Shown: positions 8,300-14,984 of the stretch, in pieces
Layout of the letters: the number at the start of each line of letters is the position of its first letter
Numbering within the stretch: the first letter of the stretch is position 1
Virus record (IMG/VR): IMGVR_UViG_3300037088_000580
Location: 1 to 24,340 of that record
Origin: a virus
Length of the DNA stretch: 24,340 nucleotides
Reading direction: 5' to 3' (one strand)
Notes under the pieces: model-generated
The model's input: only the letters and a program-made list of their open reading frames with translations
Told to the model about the DNA's origin: nothing
Databases searched by the model: none
Program-made: the position numbers and the translations under genes

Positions 8300-9222
8300 T
8301 CATTTTTCCTCGCCACCGTTGGCCCGGTACACCCGCTCGAGCAGCCGGTTTGTTGCCCGCATCATCCCCAACGCAGTCTGCGTCGTGAGCCGGTCAATCT
8401 CCGAATACGGCTGCTCCTGGTGGTAGGCCAAGAACGCGTACACGTCGAGCAGGTCTTCCAGCCGCGTCTCTGGATCGAACTCGTAGTGCAGCTCCAGGAA
8501 CCGCCGGATGTTCGCCCGCTCGCTTCGGGCACTGTACCCGGGCGCCAGCAACTCGAGTCGGTCGTCAACCACATCTGGGTCGCTGACGATGCCGCTCGCT
8601 TCCCGGGCTACCCCGCACTCCTGACAGCGATGCAGCTCTCGAAAAAATACGCCATCTGCTCCTTCGACAGCGTGTGCAGCTGCCCGAAGATGCGATGCAT
8701 CGAGCTGCGACACCGCGGCCCGATTTCTTCCCACCACACGTCGATGGAACCTGCACCTGGCATCCCCGACCAGTCCACTACCGCGCCGTCGATGGCTCGC
8801 ACCATCTGCTTGGCGAACTCGTCCACCTGCCGGTTCGGGTCGCCCACGCTGCGCTGCAGCCCGAGCTTCTGGTCGCCAATGCTCATGTCCCAGCAGATGG
8901 CCTGCCGCCACAGCCCCGGCTCACCCTCGATCTCGTACCCCTTCTTCGGCGTGCTGGTCCACTCCGCTCGGAACCGCACGAAGATGATCTGACGCCCCTT
9001 CGGGAAGCGCATCCCCTTCGGGATCTTCACCCACCCCGGAGCGCCCCCGTTGGTCGGCTCCGGCAAGGTCACCAGCCGCTTGATCTCCTGCTCGGCTTCC
9101 ACTTCCTTCTGCTCCGCCGCCGCCACCTCCTCGGGCGTGGGCTTGTCCGCCGCCGGATCGTCAAACTCCAACGGCTGCTCGGCCACGATGGCCACCTGAG
9201 GGTCTGCTTGCTGCTCGGTCAT
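8300..9222 (-). CDS. Tail assembly chaperone G-T fusion made by -1 frameshifting
   Basis: The upstream frame (9222 to 8608) and the frame behind it (ending at 8300) join at the heptamer TTTTTTC, positions 8647 to 8641, read T TTT TTC in the first frame. Slipping back one base continues as R-E-L-H-R-C-Q-E-C-G-V-A-R-E-A, giving 194 + 113 = 307 residues. The T part is helical (L-D-V-Y-A-F-L-A-Y-H-Q-E-Q) and carries a CxxC motif right after the slip point. It has no ribosome-binding site or plausible start of its own. The position immediately before the tape measure, and this geometry, match the G/G-T chaperones of lambda and many long-tailed phages, where the rare fusion recruits tail tube subunits to the tape measure. 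Confidence 0.82.
8608..9222 (-). CDS. Tail assembly chaperone G (unshifted product)
   Basis: A 204-aa protein that starts with ATG behind a good Shine-Dalgarno (GGGAGGATAGCCC, then ATG). The N-terminal 50 residues are acidic and likely flexible (P-T-P-E-E-V-A-A-A-E-Q-K-E-V-E-A-E-Q-E). The rest is folded, with R-Q-I-I-F-V-R-F-R-A-E-W-T, L-W-R-Q-A-I-C-W-D-M-S-I-G-D-Q and V-D-W-S-G-M-P-G-A. The terminal helix S-K-E-Q-M-A-Y-F-F-E ends at the slippery site, and the zero frame stops ten codons beyond it. In the lambda-type system G binds the tape measure in excess over G-T. Gene order tube, chaperone, tape measure supports the call; no sequence search was possible. Confidence 0.8.
   Translation of the reverse strand: MTEQQADPQVAIVAEQPLEFDDPAADKPTPEEVAAAEQKEVEAEQEIKRLVTLPEPTNGGAPGWVKIPKGMRFPKGRQIIFVRFRAEWTSTPKKGYEIEGEPGLWRQAICWDMSIGDQKLGLQRSVGDPNRQVDEFAKQMVRAIDGAVVDWSGMPGAGSIDVWWEEIGPRCRSSMHRIFGQLHTLSKEQMAYFFESCIAVRSAG
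8641..8647 (-). other. Slippery heptamer TTTTTTC for -1 frameshift
   Basis: On the minus strand the reading is GCG TAT TTT TTC GAG. The bases 8647-8641 fit the X XXY YYZ rule (T TTT TTC). After slipping, the next codon is CGA at 8641-8639, which enters the T frame. A six-T run in such GC-rich DNA stands out by itself. A short GC hairpin (CGGG-GTAG-CCCG) lies about 25 bases further on and includes the zero-frame stop. Confidence 0.82.
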
Positions 9223-9254
9223 GGGCTATCCTCCCGTTCGCTACAACCGACCCA

Positions 9255-9309
9255 CCGCCGCGGGCGAGGGAGGAGCTGGCTTCGTCAAGCTGGCTACCAC
9301 CCGCGGCGG
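9255..9309 (-). terminator. Long GC hairpin between tail tube and chaperone genes
   Basis: CCGCCGCGGG (9255-9264) and CCCGCGGCGG (9300-9309) are perfectly complementary, a 10-bp all-GC stem. The loop of 35 bases contains a smaller stem (GCTT-GACG-AAGC on the minus strand). It occupies the 105-base gap between the tube stop (9328) and the chaperone start (9222). There is no U-tract, so it is not a classical intrinsic terminator. An attenuator or an RNA-protecting 3' hairpin after the abundantly expressed tube gene is inferred. Confidence 0.45.
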
Positions 9310-9327
9310 CAGATCGTCTCGGTGCGC

Positions 9328-9777
9328 CTACACGACGCCGTTCTGCTGCCGCAGCCGTTCGGTGCAGGCTGCGCTGAACTTCTTCTTCACGTAGTCCCCG
9401 CGCGACGAGACGGTCGTGGGGATGCTCCCCCAGTGCATGTCCATGTACGTGTACACGTTGCTCGACCCGTCGCTGAACAGGTCCGTACGTACCATGTTGA
9501 ACACCACGTCCGGAGTCTCGCGCTTCGCCTTCGCCACAATCGCATCGTCCAGCTGCGAGGCGTCCGCCTTGGTCATCTGGATCTCGAAGTTTGCTCCGAA
9601 CCCATCGAAGCTCTCGTCGAACCGGTTGGCGGTCTCACCGAGGAAGCCCTGCTCGAGCAGGTTCAGCTTCACGTTGTCGTCCATCGAGCTCACCGAGTCG
9701 ATGCTCGCCTGGAGCACGCCCCCAGCCACGATCCGGATGCTCACCTCTTGGCCCTTGAGCCTCAGTCCTGCCGACAT
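9328..9777 (-). CDS. Tail tube protein
   Basis: A 149-aa protein directly downstream of the sheath gene, the standard place for the inner tube of a contractile tail. It begins R-L-K-G-Q-E-V-S-I-R-I-V-A-G-G and continues with acidic and Phe-rich strands (F-D-E-S-F-D-G-F-G-A-N-F-E-I-Q-M), typical of the two-sheet tube fold that builds hexameric rings. Its length fits the family (about 140-170 aa). A GAGGAAAGGA ribosome-binding site lies just before the ATG. The next features are a GC hairpin and then the chaperones that load tube subunits on the tape measure. It was assigned by synteny and fold-like pattern. Confidence 0.82.
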   Translation of the reverse strand: MSAGLRLKGQEVSIRIVAGGVLQASIDSVSSMDDNVKLNLLEQGFLGETANRFDESFDGFGANFEIQMTKADASQLDDAIVAKAKRETPDVVFNMVRTDLFSDGSSNVYTYMDMHWGSIPTTVSSRGDYVKKKFSAACTERLRQQNGVV

Positions 9778-9801
9778 GCGTGCGTTCCTTTCCTCTCGCC
9801 G

Positions 9802-12030
9802 CTACGCGGCATCCGAAACGGTCACCACGTTCTCGCCAATCTCGGCGTCGAAAACGATCACGTCCAGGCTCGGGAGCGTCTTCACCTTGCCCTTGACCCG
9901 GTACAGACCCAGCGCCAACGTGGCTACCGTGTTCGCCTGCGTACTCAGCAGGTAGCTATCGATGCGCTGGTTGTCCTTGTTCTCGCCGCCCTTGAGCCCC
10001 TCGAGGAACGCCCCGATGGTGCTGTACACCAACGTCCGGCGCTGGAGCGAAGCCATCTTCTTGCTGTACGGCATGCACAGCTGCGCCACGCTGTCCTCGA
10101 CGTAATCGGCCATCCGCCGGCGCGCGATGTTTTTCAGGTTCGGCGTGAGCGACGGGTCTACGCTGGTCACCCCGGACTGGATGATCGCGTTCCCGTCAGC
10201 CATCCGCAGCGCCGCGATGCCCGCCGCCCGGAACGCCTCGTAGTCGAGCATGCTCATGTTTTGCACGTCCGTGTTGCCCGCTTCGATGCCGAGCAGCAGC
10301 GCCATGAACGTGGTCTCCTGGCCCGGGTTCTCCTCGGGCGCGAGCTGCGTCATCAGCGCCACGTACCAGGGATCCACGTGCACATCGATCGCGCCCGTCA
10401 CCGTGAAGCCCGCCCCGCCCGCCAACCCCACCGTGGCGATCTGCGGGATGGTCGTCGACCCGCCCGGGTACCCGTAGATCGTCCGCTGGTCGCGGTACAC
10501 CCCGACTCCCGGTTGCGTGTTGCCCCGCGCCTGCGCCCGCGTGGTCGTCCCGAGCGGCGGACTGATGACGCACATGCGCCCGTAGCAGCCATTCGCGCTC
10601 GCATCGATCACGTTCTGCCGCAACCAGCTGCGCACCATGTTCGCGCTGCGCGCCGCGCAGATGAGGTTGGTCTGCTTGGTCACCGTGTTGATGTTCTTGG
10701 TCGCGTCGATGGCCGCCGTGTAGGCCGAGTCGATCGCGGCTTCGGCCAGCGCCGCCGCCACCGTGAGTGGGTTGGTCACCAACCACGACCCGCTCGGCAA
10801 CACCCGCACCAACGCGTTCACCGCGGCCGGCGCCGCGGACGTACTCGTGCCATCGTCCACGCTCGGCCGCACCCGCAAGCTGTACGGCCCGTGCGCGCCC
10901 ACCGGTACCACCTGCGTCTGCATGGTCACCCACCGCAGCACGCCGTTGGTCACCTCGGTTCCCGCCGGAATGGTCTCCTGCACCAGCGCGTTCTGCAGCG
11001 CGATCGTCGCCAACGCGAACCCAAGGATCGGCTGCAGCGCGCCCGCCGTCACCTCGATGCTGTTCGTGCCCACCATGCTGGTGGACGAGATGCGTAGGTT
11101 GCCGTTGTAGTCGAGGTCCACCTTGATCCCGGTGATGTCCGCTTCCAGGTTGCTCTTGATTTCCGCGAAGGTGACCGCGTTCGTGTTCGCGACGTCACCC
11201 GCCACCGTCGTGAGACTCACGCCGATGCCCGTCTTCGTGGTCACTACCGCATCGGCCGCAGTCACGTTCACCGTGCTCGCCGACCCGTACACCCGCGCCG
11301 TGATGCGGATCTTGCCCGTGTCGTTCGCGGCGCCCGTGTACCCGAGCGTGAGGTTGATGCGCGCGATGCAGTCCGCCTCGGTCTGGTCGGTTCCAAGGAA
11401 CGTCACCGTCACCGGGCCCACCTGCGTCGGCTGCCCCGCATCGATTACGATGGTGAACTGCTCGCCCCCGGAGAACCCCGTCGGGTACGACCCGGCGCCG
11501 GCCAGGTAGCTCGCCCGCGATGCCGACAGCGTGCTGGTCGCCGCGCCCGCTCCGTTGATCTTCACGCTGATGGCGTTGCCAGCCGTGATCGCCCAGGTCG
11601 CCAGCGTGTTGCCCAGCAGGGACGCCAGCCGTGTGAAGCTGACCGCGCCCACGCTCGTGTCCACCCGCGTCACAATGAGCCGCCGGAAGCGCTTGTTTGC
11701 CAGCGCAATGAACCCGTTCCCGTTCCAGTACTCGGGCACGAGCGCGCCGTCTGCGTACCGGGTCCGGGCACACGGGTTGTTGCTCACCACCCCCGCGTAC
11801 TGGAATCCGAAGCCCCCGTACTGCTGCAACAGGTCCGTGCCGCTCATCACCTCGAGCGGGGTGTTGAACGCCCCGTCCTCGAACTCCCCCACGATGTGCC
11901 CCACGCCGCTGCCCACCCCGATGATCTGCGCGGCCGGCTCGCCGTCGATGATGACCACCCCCTCGATCGCTAGCAACTCCTCGAGACCCGGGTCGCTCAA
12001 GTACCTACGAACGAAACCAGCACCAGACAT
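9802..12030 (-). CDS. Contractile tail sheath protein
   Basis: A 742-aa protein. The C-terminal region is characteristic: about residues 455-560 hold the conserved sheath core (N-L-I-C-A-A-R, Y-G-R-M-C-V-I-S-P-P, then V-D-P-W-Y-V-A-L) and about 600-735 the terminal subdomain (N-L-K-N-I-A-R-R-R-M-A-D-Y-V-E-D-S and A-L-G-L-Y-R-V-K-G-K-V-K-T-L). The N-terminal 145 residues include Y-G-G-F-G-F-Q-Y-A-G. Between about 150 and 340 there is a beta-rich insertion that looks internally duplicated and probably decorates the outside of the sheath. Sheath polymerises around the tube and contracts to drive it into the cell. It starts with ATG at 12030 behind GAGGAGATCC, which is part of the structured leader shared with the capsid gene. 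Confidence 0.93.
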   Translation of the reverse strand: MSGAGFVRRYLSDPGLEELLAIEGVVIIDGEPAAQIIGVGSGVGHIVGEFEDGAFNTPLEVMSGTDLLQQYGGFGFQYAGVVSNNPCARTRYADGALVPEYWNGNGFIALANKRFRRLIVTRVDTSVGAVSFTRLASLLGNTLATWAITAGNAISVKINGAGAATSTLSASRASYLAGAGSYPTGFSGGEQFTIVIDAGQPTQVGPVTVTFLGTDQTEADCIARINLTLGYTGAANDTGKIRITARVYGSASTVNVTAADAVVTTKTGIGVSLTTVAGDVANTNAVTFAEIKSNLEADITGIKVDLDYNGNLRISSTSMVGTNSIEVTAGALQPILGFALATIALQNALVQETIPAGTEVTNGVLRWVTMQTQVVPVGAHGPYSLRVRPSVDDGTSTSAAPAAVNALVRVLPSGSWLVTNPLTVAAALAEAAIDSAYTAAIDATKNINTVTKQTNLICAARSANMVRSWLRQNVIDASANGCYGRMCVISPPLGTTTRAQARGNTQPGVGVYRDQRTIYGYPGGSTTIPQIATVGLAGGAGFTVTGAIDVHVDPWYVALMTQLAPEENPGQETTFMALLLGIEAGNTDVQNMSMLDYEAFRAAGIAALRMADGNAIIQSGVTSVDPSLTPNLKNIARRRMADYVEDSVAQLCMPYSKKMASLQRRTLVYSTIGAFLEGLKGGENKDNQRIDSYLLSTQANTVATLALGLYRVKGKVKTLPSLDVIVFDAEIGENVVTVSDAA

Positions 12031-12165
12031 AGGGGGATCTCCTCAACCGAAACTTCGTCGCGGGGTGCGACCCGACACGTTCCAGGAGATCCGCCTGATT
12101 GGTCCGCCGGTGGCGCGGTTGGGGTGTGGGCCGTTGGGCTCTCTACAGCCCGATCAGTACCACGC
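12031..12165 (-). promoter_or_regulatory. Structured leader of the sheath gene, copy of a shared element
   Basis: The leader contains two blocks identical to the capsid leader (12084-12118, 35 nt; 12144-12165, 22 nt) with a 25-nt spacer. Possible RNA pairings on the minus strand are as follows. CTGATCGG (12157-12150) pairs with CCAATCAG (12102-12095) with one mismatch. GGGCT-GTAGAG-AGCCC (12151-12136) and CGCC-ACC-GGCG (12115-12105) form hairpins. GGATCTCCT (12092-12084) is perfectly complementary to the ribosome-binding segment AGGAGATCC (12043-12035). Between them GTCGC-ACCCC-GCGAC (12071-12057) forms another hairpin. Upstream bases could also hold a phage late promoter. Function is inferred; the repeat and complementarities are seen directly. 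Confidence 0.72.
12084..12165 (-). repeat. Long direct repeat, copy 1 (partner at 16459-16538)
   Basis: Two exact blocks, 35 nt (12084-12118) and 22 nt (12144-12165), match the capsid leader in the same order and orientation. The 25-nt spacer here and the 23-nt spacer there are only partly alike (a shared GGTG-GGGCCG core). Both copies end a similar distance from a start codon. Confidence 0.95.
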
Positions 12166-12193
12166 GAAGCCCACGACCTCCAAGCCCCGCCCG

Positions 12194-12916
12194 TCAGCTG
12201 CCCACCGTCACGTCCACTTCCGGCCCGATGTCCGTAGCCTCCACCCCACCAAAGTCCGTCTCCGGCCGTAGCTCCACGTAGTTGCGGAGGTACACCTGCG
12301 GCACTTGCATCCGGCAGATGAGCTGGTCGCGCCGGCGGTTACGGATGGTGTCCGGGTCCTCCCCGCGGTTGGACCCCTCCAGGTCGAAGCTCGCCACCTG
12401 GTCAAAGTAGAGCGGCAGCTTCAGCCGCAACGCACTCGACTGCTCCAGCATCCGGAACACCGCCTGGATGCCCGCTTTGATCGCATGCCCCAAGCTGTGC
12501 TTGGACGTGTACGCCTCGATGACGAAGGTCTCCACGTGGTCACAGGCCCGCATCAGCACCGTGCCCAACCCGTACACGTCCCGAGTATCTTCGAGTTCCG
12601 CCGCCGGCCCGAGCGCGTAGTAGTCGTCCTGCGCTTCCGCCGGGATGAACCCGATGCTCGGGTACTTCGCCTTGTGCACATCGTCCGGCTCGTACAGGTG
12701 GATGTCCTCCCGCTTGATGGCGAAGGTCTGCGCCACCACCCCCGCCCCCATCTCCCGCCGGAACTGGATGAGCGCGATGAAATCCGCCAGCGCCCCCAAC
12801 GCGTGCTCCCGCGCGTCTGTCGCCGGCAGCGCCGGCATCGGTCGGAACGGCAACACCGTCCCGTTCAGCGTCCCCGCCACCATCGCCCGCGACTTGTCTC
12901 GGCCCAGGTCCGTCAT
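12194..12916 (-). CDS. Neck/tail-completion candidate upstream of sheath
   Basis: A 240-aa protein if started at the ATG at 12916, which overlaps the TGA of the preceding gene (AAATGA); a longer in-frame start at 12937 would intrude 25 bases into that gene and is less likely. It has a helical segment (A-L-G-A-L-A-D-F-I-A-L-I-Q-F-R-R-E), a middle with V-E-T-F-V-I-E-A-Y-T-S-K-H-S, and a C-terminal beta region (Y-L-R-N-Y-V-E-L-R-P-E-T-D-F). In myovirus modules the gene just before the sheath is often the tail terminator or a tail completion protein, and the mixed helical and beta pattern would suit that. The family is not recognised. It is followed by the structured sheath leader, so the operon may be internally re-regulated here. 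Confidence 0.72.
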   Translation of the reverse strand: MTDLGRDKSRAMVAGTLNGTVLPFRPMPALPATDAREHALGALADFIALIQFRREMGAGVVAQTFAIKREDIHLYEPDDVHKAKYPSIGFIPAEAQDDYYALGPAAELEDTRDVYGLGTVLMRACDHVETFVIEAYTSKHSLGHAIKAGIQAVFRMLEQSSALRLKLPLYFDQVASFDLEGSNRGEDPDTIRNRRRDQLICRMQVPQVYLRNYVELRPETDFGGVEATDIGPEVDVTVGS

Positions 12917-13428
12917 TTCTTGAAACTCCCGCTCCAATCGTACCCCTTCATGGCCCGCGTTACCTCACGGTCCACCAGCTTCGGCAGCTCCTCGTTCAGC
13001 TCCCGCCAGATGTGCAGCCCGGGACGCCCCCACTCGGCCAGCGACATCGCCACCGCCCACGCCATGCTCTGCGCTTCCTCCGGCGAGTCCGCGATGCCTT
13101 TCCGAAGCAGCCACGCGAACAACGCCCCCAACATCTTGCGCCCGATCTTCTCCCGCCCGAACGGACGTATCCCGTACTCGATGATGGGCGCGATCGGGTT
13201 GTCGTTCAGCACCGCTGCGCCGTCCGGGATGACGATGGCCTTCCAGCCCGCCCGGTACGCCCCCGTGTCCACTGGCTCGTTCGGCGCGTGGCTCGGAATG
13301 ATCTTCCGGACCACCAGCTGCACCCCGGCCAGCGCCGCCATCCGGAGCCCACGCACCGCCACTTCCTTGTGCTGCCGCGCCAGGTGCGACCACCGGCCCG
13401 CCGCATCCGCCAACGTGATGGTCGCCAC
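12913..13428 (-). CDS. HK97 gp10-like neck/tail-completion protein
   Basis: A 171-aa protein that starts with GTG at 13428, three bases after the TGA of the previous gene. It shows the family pattern: an N-terminal helix (A-V-R-G-L-R-M-A-A-L-A-G-V-Q-L-V-V), then V-D-T-G-A-Y-R-A-G-W and L-N-D-N-P-I-A-P-I-I-E-Y-G, which correspond to the conserved "DTG..R..W" and "N...YA..IE.G" signatures of HK97 gp10-type proteins. These act at the head-tail joint. The following helix has a R-P-G-L-H-I-W-R-E segment, often seen as "R.G....." in this group. The ATGA overlap with the next gene implies coupling. Confidence 0.75.
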   Translation of the reverse strand: MATITLADAAGRWSHLARQHKEVAVRGLRMAALAGVQLVVRKIIPSHAPNEPVDTGAYRAGWKAIVIPDGAAVLNDNPIAPIIEYGIRPFGREKIGRKMLGALFAWLLRKGIADSPEEAQSMAWAVAMSLAEWGRPGLHIWRELNEELPKLVDREVTRAMKGYDWSGSFKK

Positions 13429-13431
13429 GGC

Positions 13432-14055
13432 TCACCCGAGCCCATCGGCATCGTCAGATGCGCTACTCCCGTTCCGATGCTCCTCCGGGTCCGCCCGTTC
13501 CAAGTCCAACACCCAGTGAAACCCATCCTCCTCCCGCCACGGCGTCCCGCTCAGCCGGTAGCGCTCCCGTTCCCCCAACCGGTCCCCGCGGCCGTCCTCT
13601 ACCACCTCGTAGAAGAAGTCGACCGGCTGCACGTTCACCGGGGCGCCTTCGTCCCACCCGAGAGGCATCCCTGGCACGGGCCGCGGCGCCTCCTCCGTGA
13701 CCGCAGGCGGCGGGATCACCACCCCCATGAGGTTGTCCTTCGTGTACGCGCCGGCGCTCACCTCGCTGACCCTGAGCGACCCCTCGGGCACCGCCCCCAC
13801 AGCACGGAAGTTCCACTTCACCGCGGTCGAGTCGCTCAGCTCCGGCGTGGGCAAAAGCTCCCGCCGCGCCACCGTCACCTCATGCCCCTCGCCCCGCTCC
13901 CGGCCCGACCACTTGGTCCAGACCATGAACACCCGGCGCGACCTCACTCCGAAGCGCGTGTACAACTGCCGGATGCGGTCCACCCGCCGCGTCAGCCGGT
14001 GCGCCAGCGTCGTGCGAGCACGGTCGAGTCCAGGCAGAGCCGCGGGCTTCGGCAT
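13432..14055 (-). CDS. Head-tail connector candidate
   Basis: A 207-aa protein preceded by AGGCGG a few bases from the ATG. The N-terminus is basic and helical (R-A-R-T-T-L-A-H-R-L-T-R-R-V-D-R-I-R-Q-L-Y). A beta-rich middle follows (R-V-F-M-V-W-T-K-W-S-G-R-E-R-G-E-G-H), with E-G-S-L-R-V-S-E-V-S-A-G-A-Y-T and V-D-F-F-Y-E-V-V-E-D-G-R-G-D near residue 155. The C-terminus is acidic and likely disordered. Its place between the gp6-like candidate and the gp10-like gene suggests a head completion or stopper role (inference). The family is not recognised. Confidence 0.72.
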   Translation of the reverse strand: MPKPAALPGLDRARTTLAHRLTRRVDRIRQLYTRFGVRSRRVFMVWTKWSGRERGEGHEVTVARRELLPTPELSDSTAVKWNFRAVGAVPEGSLRVSEVSAGAYTKDNLMGVVIPPPAVTEEAPRPVPGMPLGWDEGAPVNVQPVDFFYEVVEDGRGDRLGERERYRLSGTPWREEDGFHWVLDLERADPEEHRNGSSASDDADGLG

Positions 14056-14065
14056 CGCCTACCGC

Positions 14066-14464
14066 CTAGTTCTGCACCGCGACGTTCATCCCGCCCCCAG
14101 AACTCAGCCGCTTGTCGAACGGGTTACGCTGACACCCGAGCAACTGCATCAGCGAATTCACTGCGTAGTCGTACAGGCGCAGCCGTTTCTTGTGCAGATC
14201 CGGATCGATGCTGATGTTGCCGAGCTTGCTCACATCGAGCAGCTCACTCGTCCCCCACAGCTCGATCATCATCCGGTCCAGCTCCGCGAGGATGCTCCGC
14301 ACCAGCGGCAGCGCACTCTCGAGAATCCGGTCCATCGCCCCCTCGATCATGAACTGCGTCTCGACACTCGACGGCACGCCAAGGACGAACGTGTAGGCTT
14401 CCGCCACGTTGAGGTAGCCCCCATGCCAACGGATGCGTACGCGTTCGTCCACAGTGAGCGGCAT
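14066..14464 (-). CDS. Small helical head-tail connector candidate
   Basis: A 132-aa, mostly helical protein. Helices are seen around Y-L-N-V-A-E-A-Y-T-F-V-L, A-M-D-R-I-L-E-S-A-L-P-L-V-R-S-I-L-A-E-L and R-L-R-L-Y-D-Y-A-V-N-S-L-M-Q-L-L-G. The end is Q-R-N-P-F-D-K-R-L-S followed by a glycine run. Small helical proteins just after the capsid gene commonly form the adaptor ring under the portal (HK97 gp6 or SPP1 gp15 type), and this is the best candidate here. The ATG at 14464 lies just after the previous stop with AAGGAC as a modest ribosome-binding site. Confidence 0.7.
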   Translation of the reverse strand: MPLTVDERVRIRWHGGYLNVAEAYTFVLGVPSSVETQFMIEGAMDRILESALPLVRSILAELDRMMIELWGTSELLDVSKLGNISIDPDLHKKRLRLYDYAVNSLMQLLGCQRNPFDKRLSSGGGMNVAVQN

Positions 14465-14468
14465 GGGT

Positions 14469-14873
14469 TCAGTCCTTCAGCTCCTCCAGCTTGATGCCCT
14501 GCGCCAGGAGCTTCTCGATGTCGTAGTTCAGATTGTCGACGACCTTTCCCTCCCGCACCACCGTGCGGTAGCCCGTGCCGCCCGGCCCCGGCTGCGACAC
14601 GCTGCCGCCCCGGATCACCGTGAACCGTCGCGCCGTCGGTACCGGTCCGGCCGGGCGCGGGTTGCGCGCCGTCGCGTCCGCCACCACATCCGGCTCGGCC
14701 GAACACGTCGCCGGGTTGATGACCGGCATGCTCCCGGGGGACGCCACCCCACCCCCGTACTCGACGACTTCCCGGCTCCGGGGAACGTGCGTTTCTTCCA
14801 GGTCCACCTGGGGGTACTCCTCTACCTCAGGGTCATCGTCTCGCCGTCGCGCAGTCTGCGGTACTCGTGCCAT
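14469..14873 (-). CDS. Small hypothetical protein after the capsid gene
   Basis: A 134-aa protein if started at the ATG at 14873, which has a near-perfect AAGGAGG seven bases upstream; an earlier in-frame start at 14903 lacks such a site and would contain it. The N-terminal half is polar and Pro/Glu/Arg-rich (V-E-E-Y-P-Q-V-D-L-E-E-T), probably flexible. The second half has R-R-F-T-V-I-R-G-G, then T-V-V-R-E-G-K-V-V-D-N-L-N-Y-D-I-E-K-L-L-A-Q-G-I, a strand-then-helix pattern. It may be a head accessory or decoration-type protein; the family is not recognised. Confidence 0.72.
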   Translation of the reverse strand: MARVPQTARRRDDDPEVEEYPQVDLEETHVPRSREVVEYGGGVASPGSMPVINPATCSAEPDVVADATARNPRPAGPVPTARRFTVIRGGSVSQPGPGGTGYRTVVREGKVVDNLNYDIEKLLAQGIKLEELKD

Positions 14874-14930
14874 CGGTGCTCCTCCTTGTTGAAGCACCCC
14901 CACTCTACCACCGACCCCCGGACAAGCCGA

Positions 14931-14962
14931 GGCCCGGGACCAGCTCGCGCCAGACCCGGGCC
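14931..14962 (-). terminator. GC hairpin after the major capsid gene
   Basis: GGCCCGGG (14931-14938) and CCCGGGCC (14955-14962) form a perfect 8-bp GC stem with a 16-nt loop, starting 23 bases after the capsid stop. There is no U-tract. It may attenuate transcription or protect the 3' end of the capsid message, similar to the hairpin after the tube gene. Confidence 0.42.
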
Positions 14963-14984
14963 CACGGTCTCACCCGGAAGGAGG

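Noticed and set aside
8300-8911. Independent gene for the second chaperone frame, starting at 8911
   Set aside because: The first 90 residues of this frame are Arg/Ala-rich shadow of gene G. Only the part after the slippery heptamer looks like protein, so it is expressed by frameshift.
8674-11097. 807-codon open frame on the plus strand
   Set aside because: It is antisense to chaperone, tube and most of the sheath, with Arg/His-rich composition and no support; it is a shadow of GC-rich coding.
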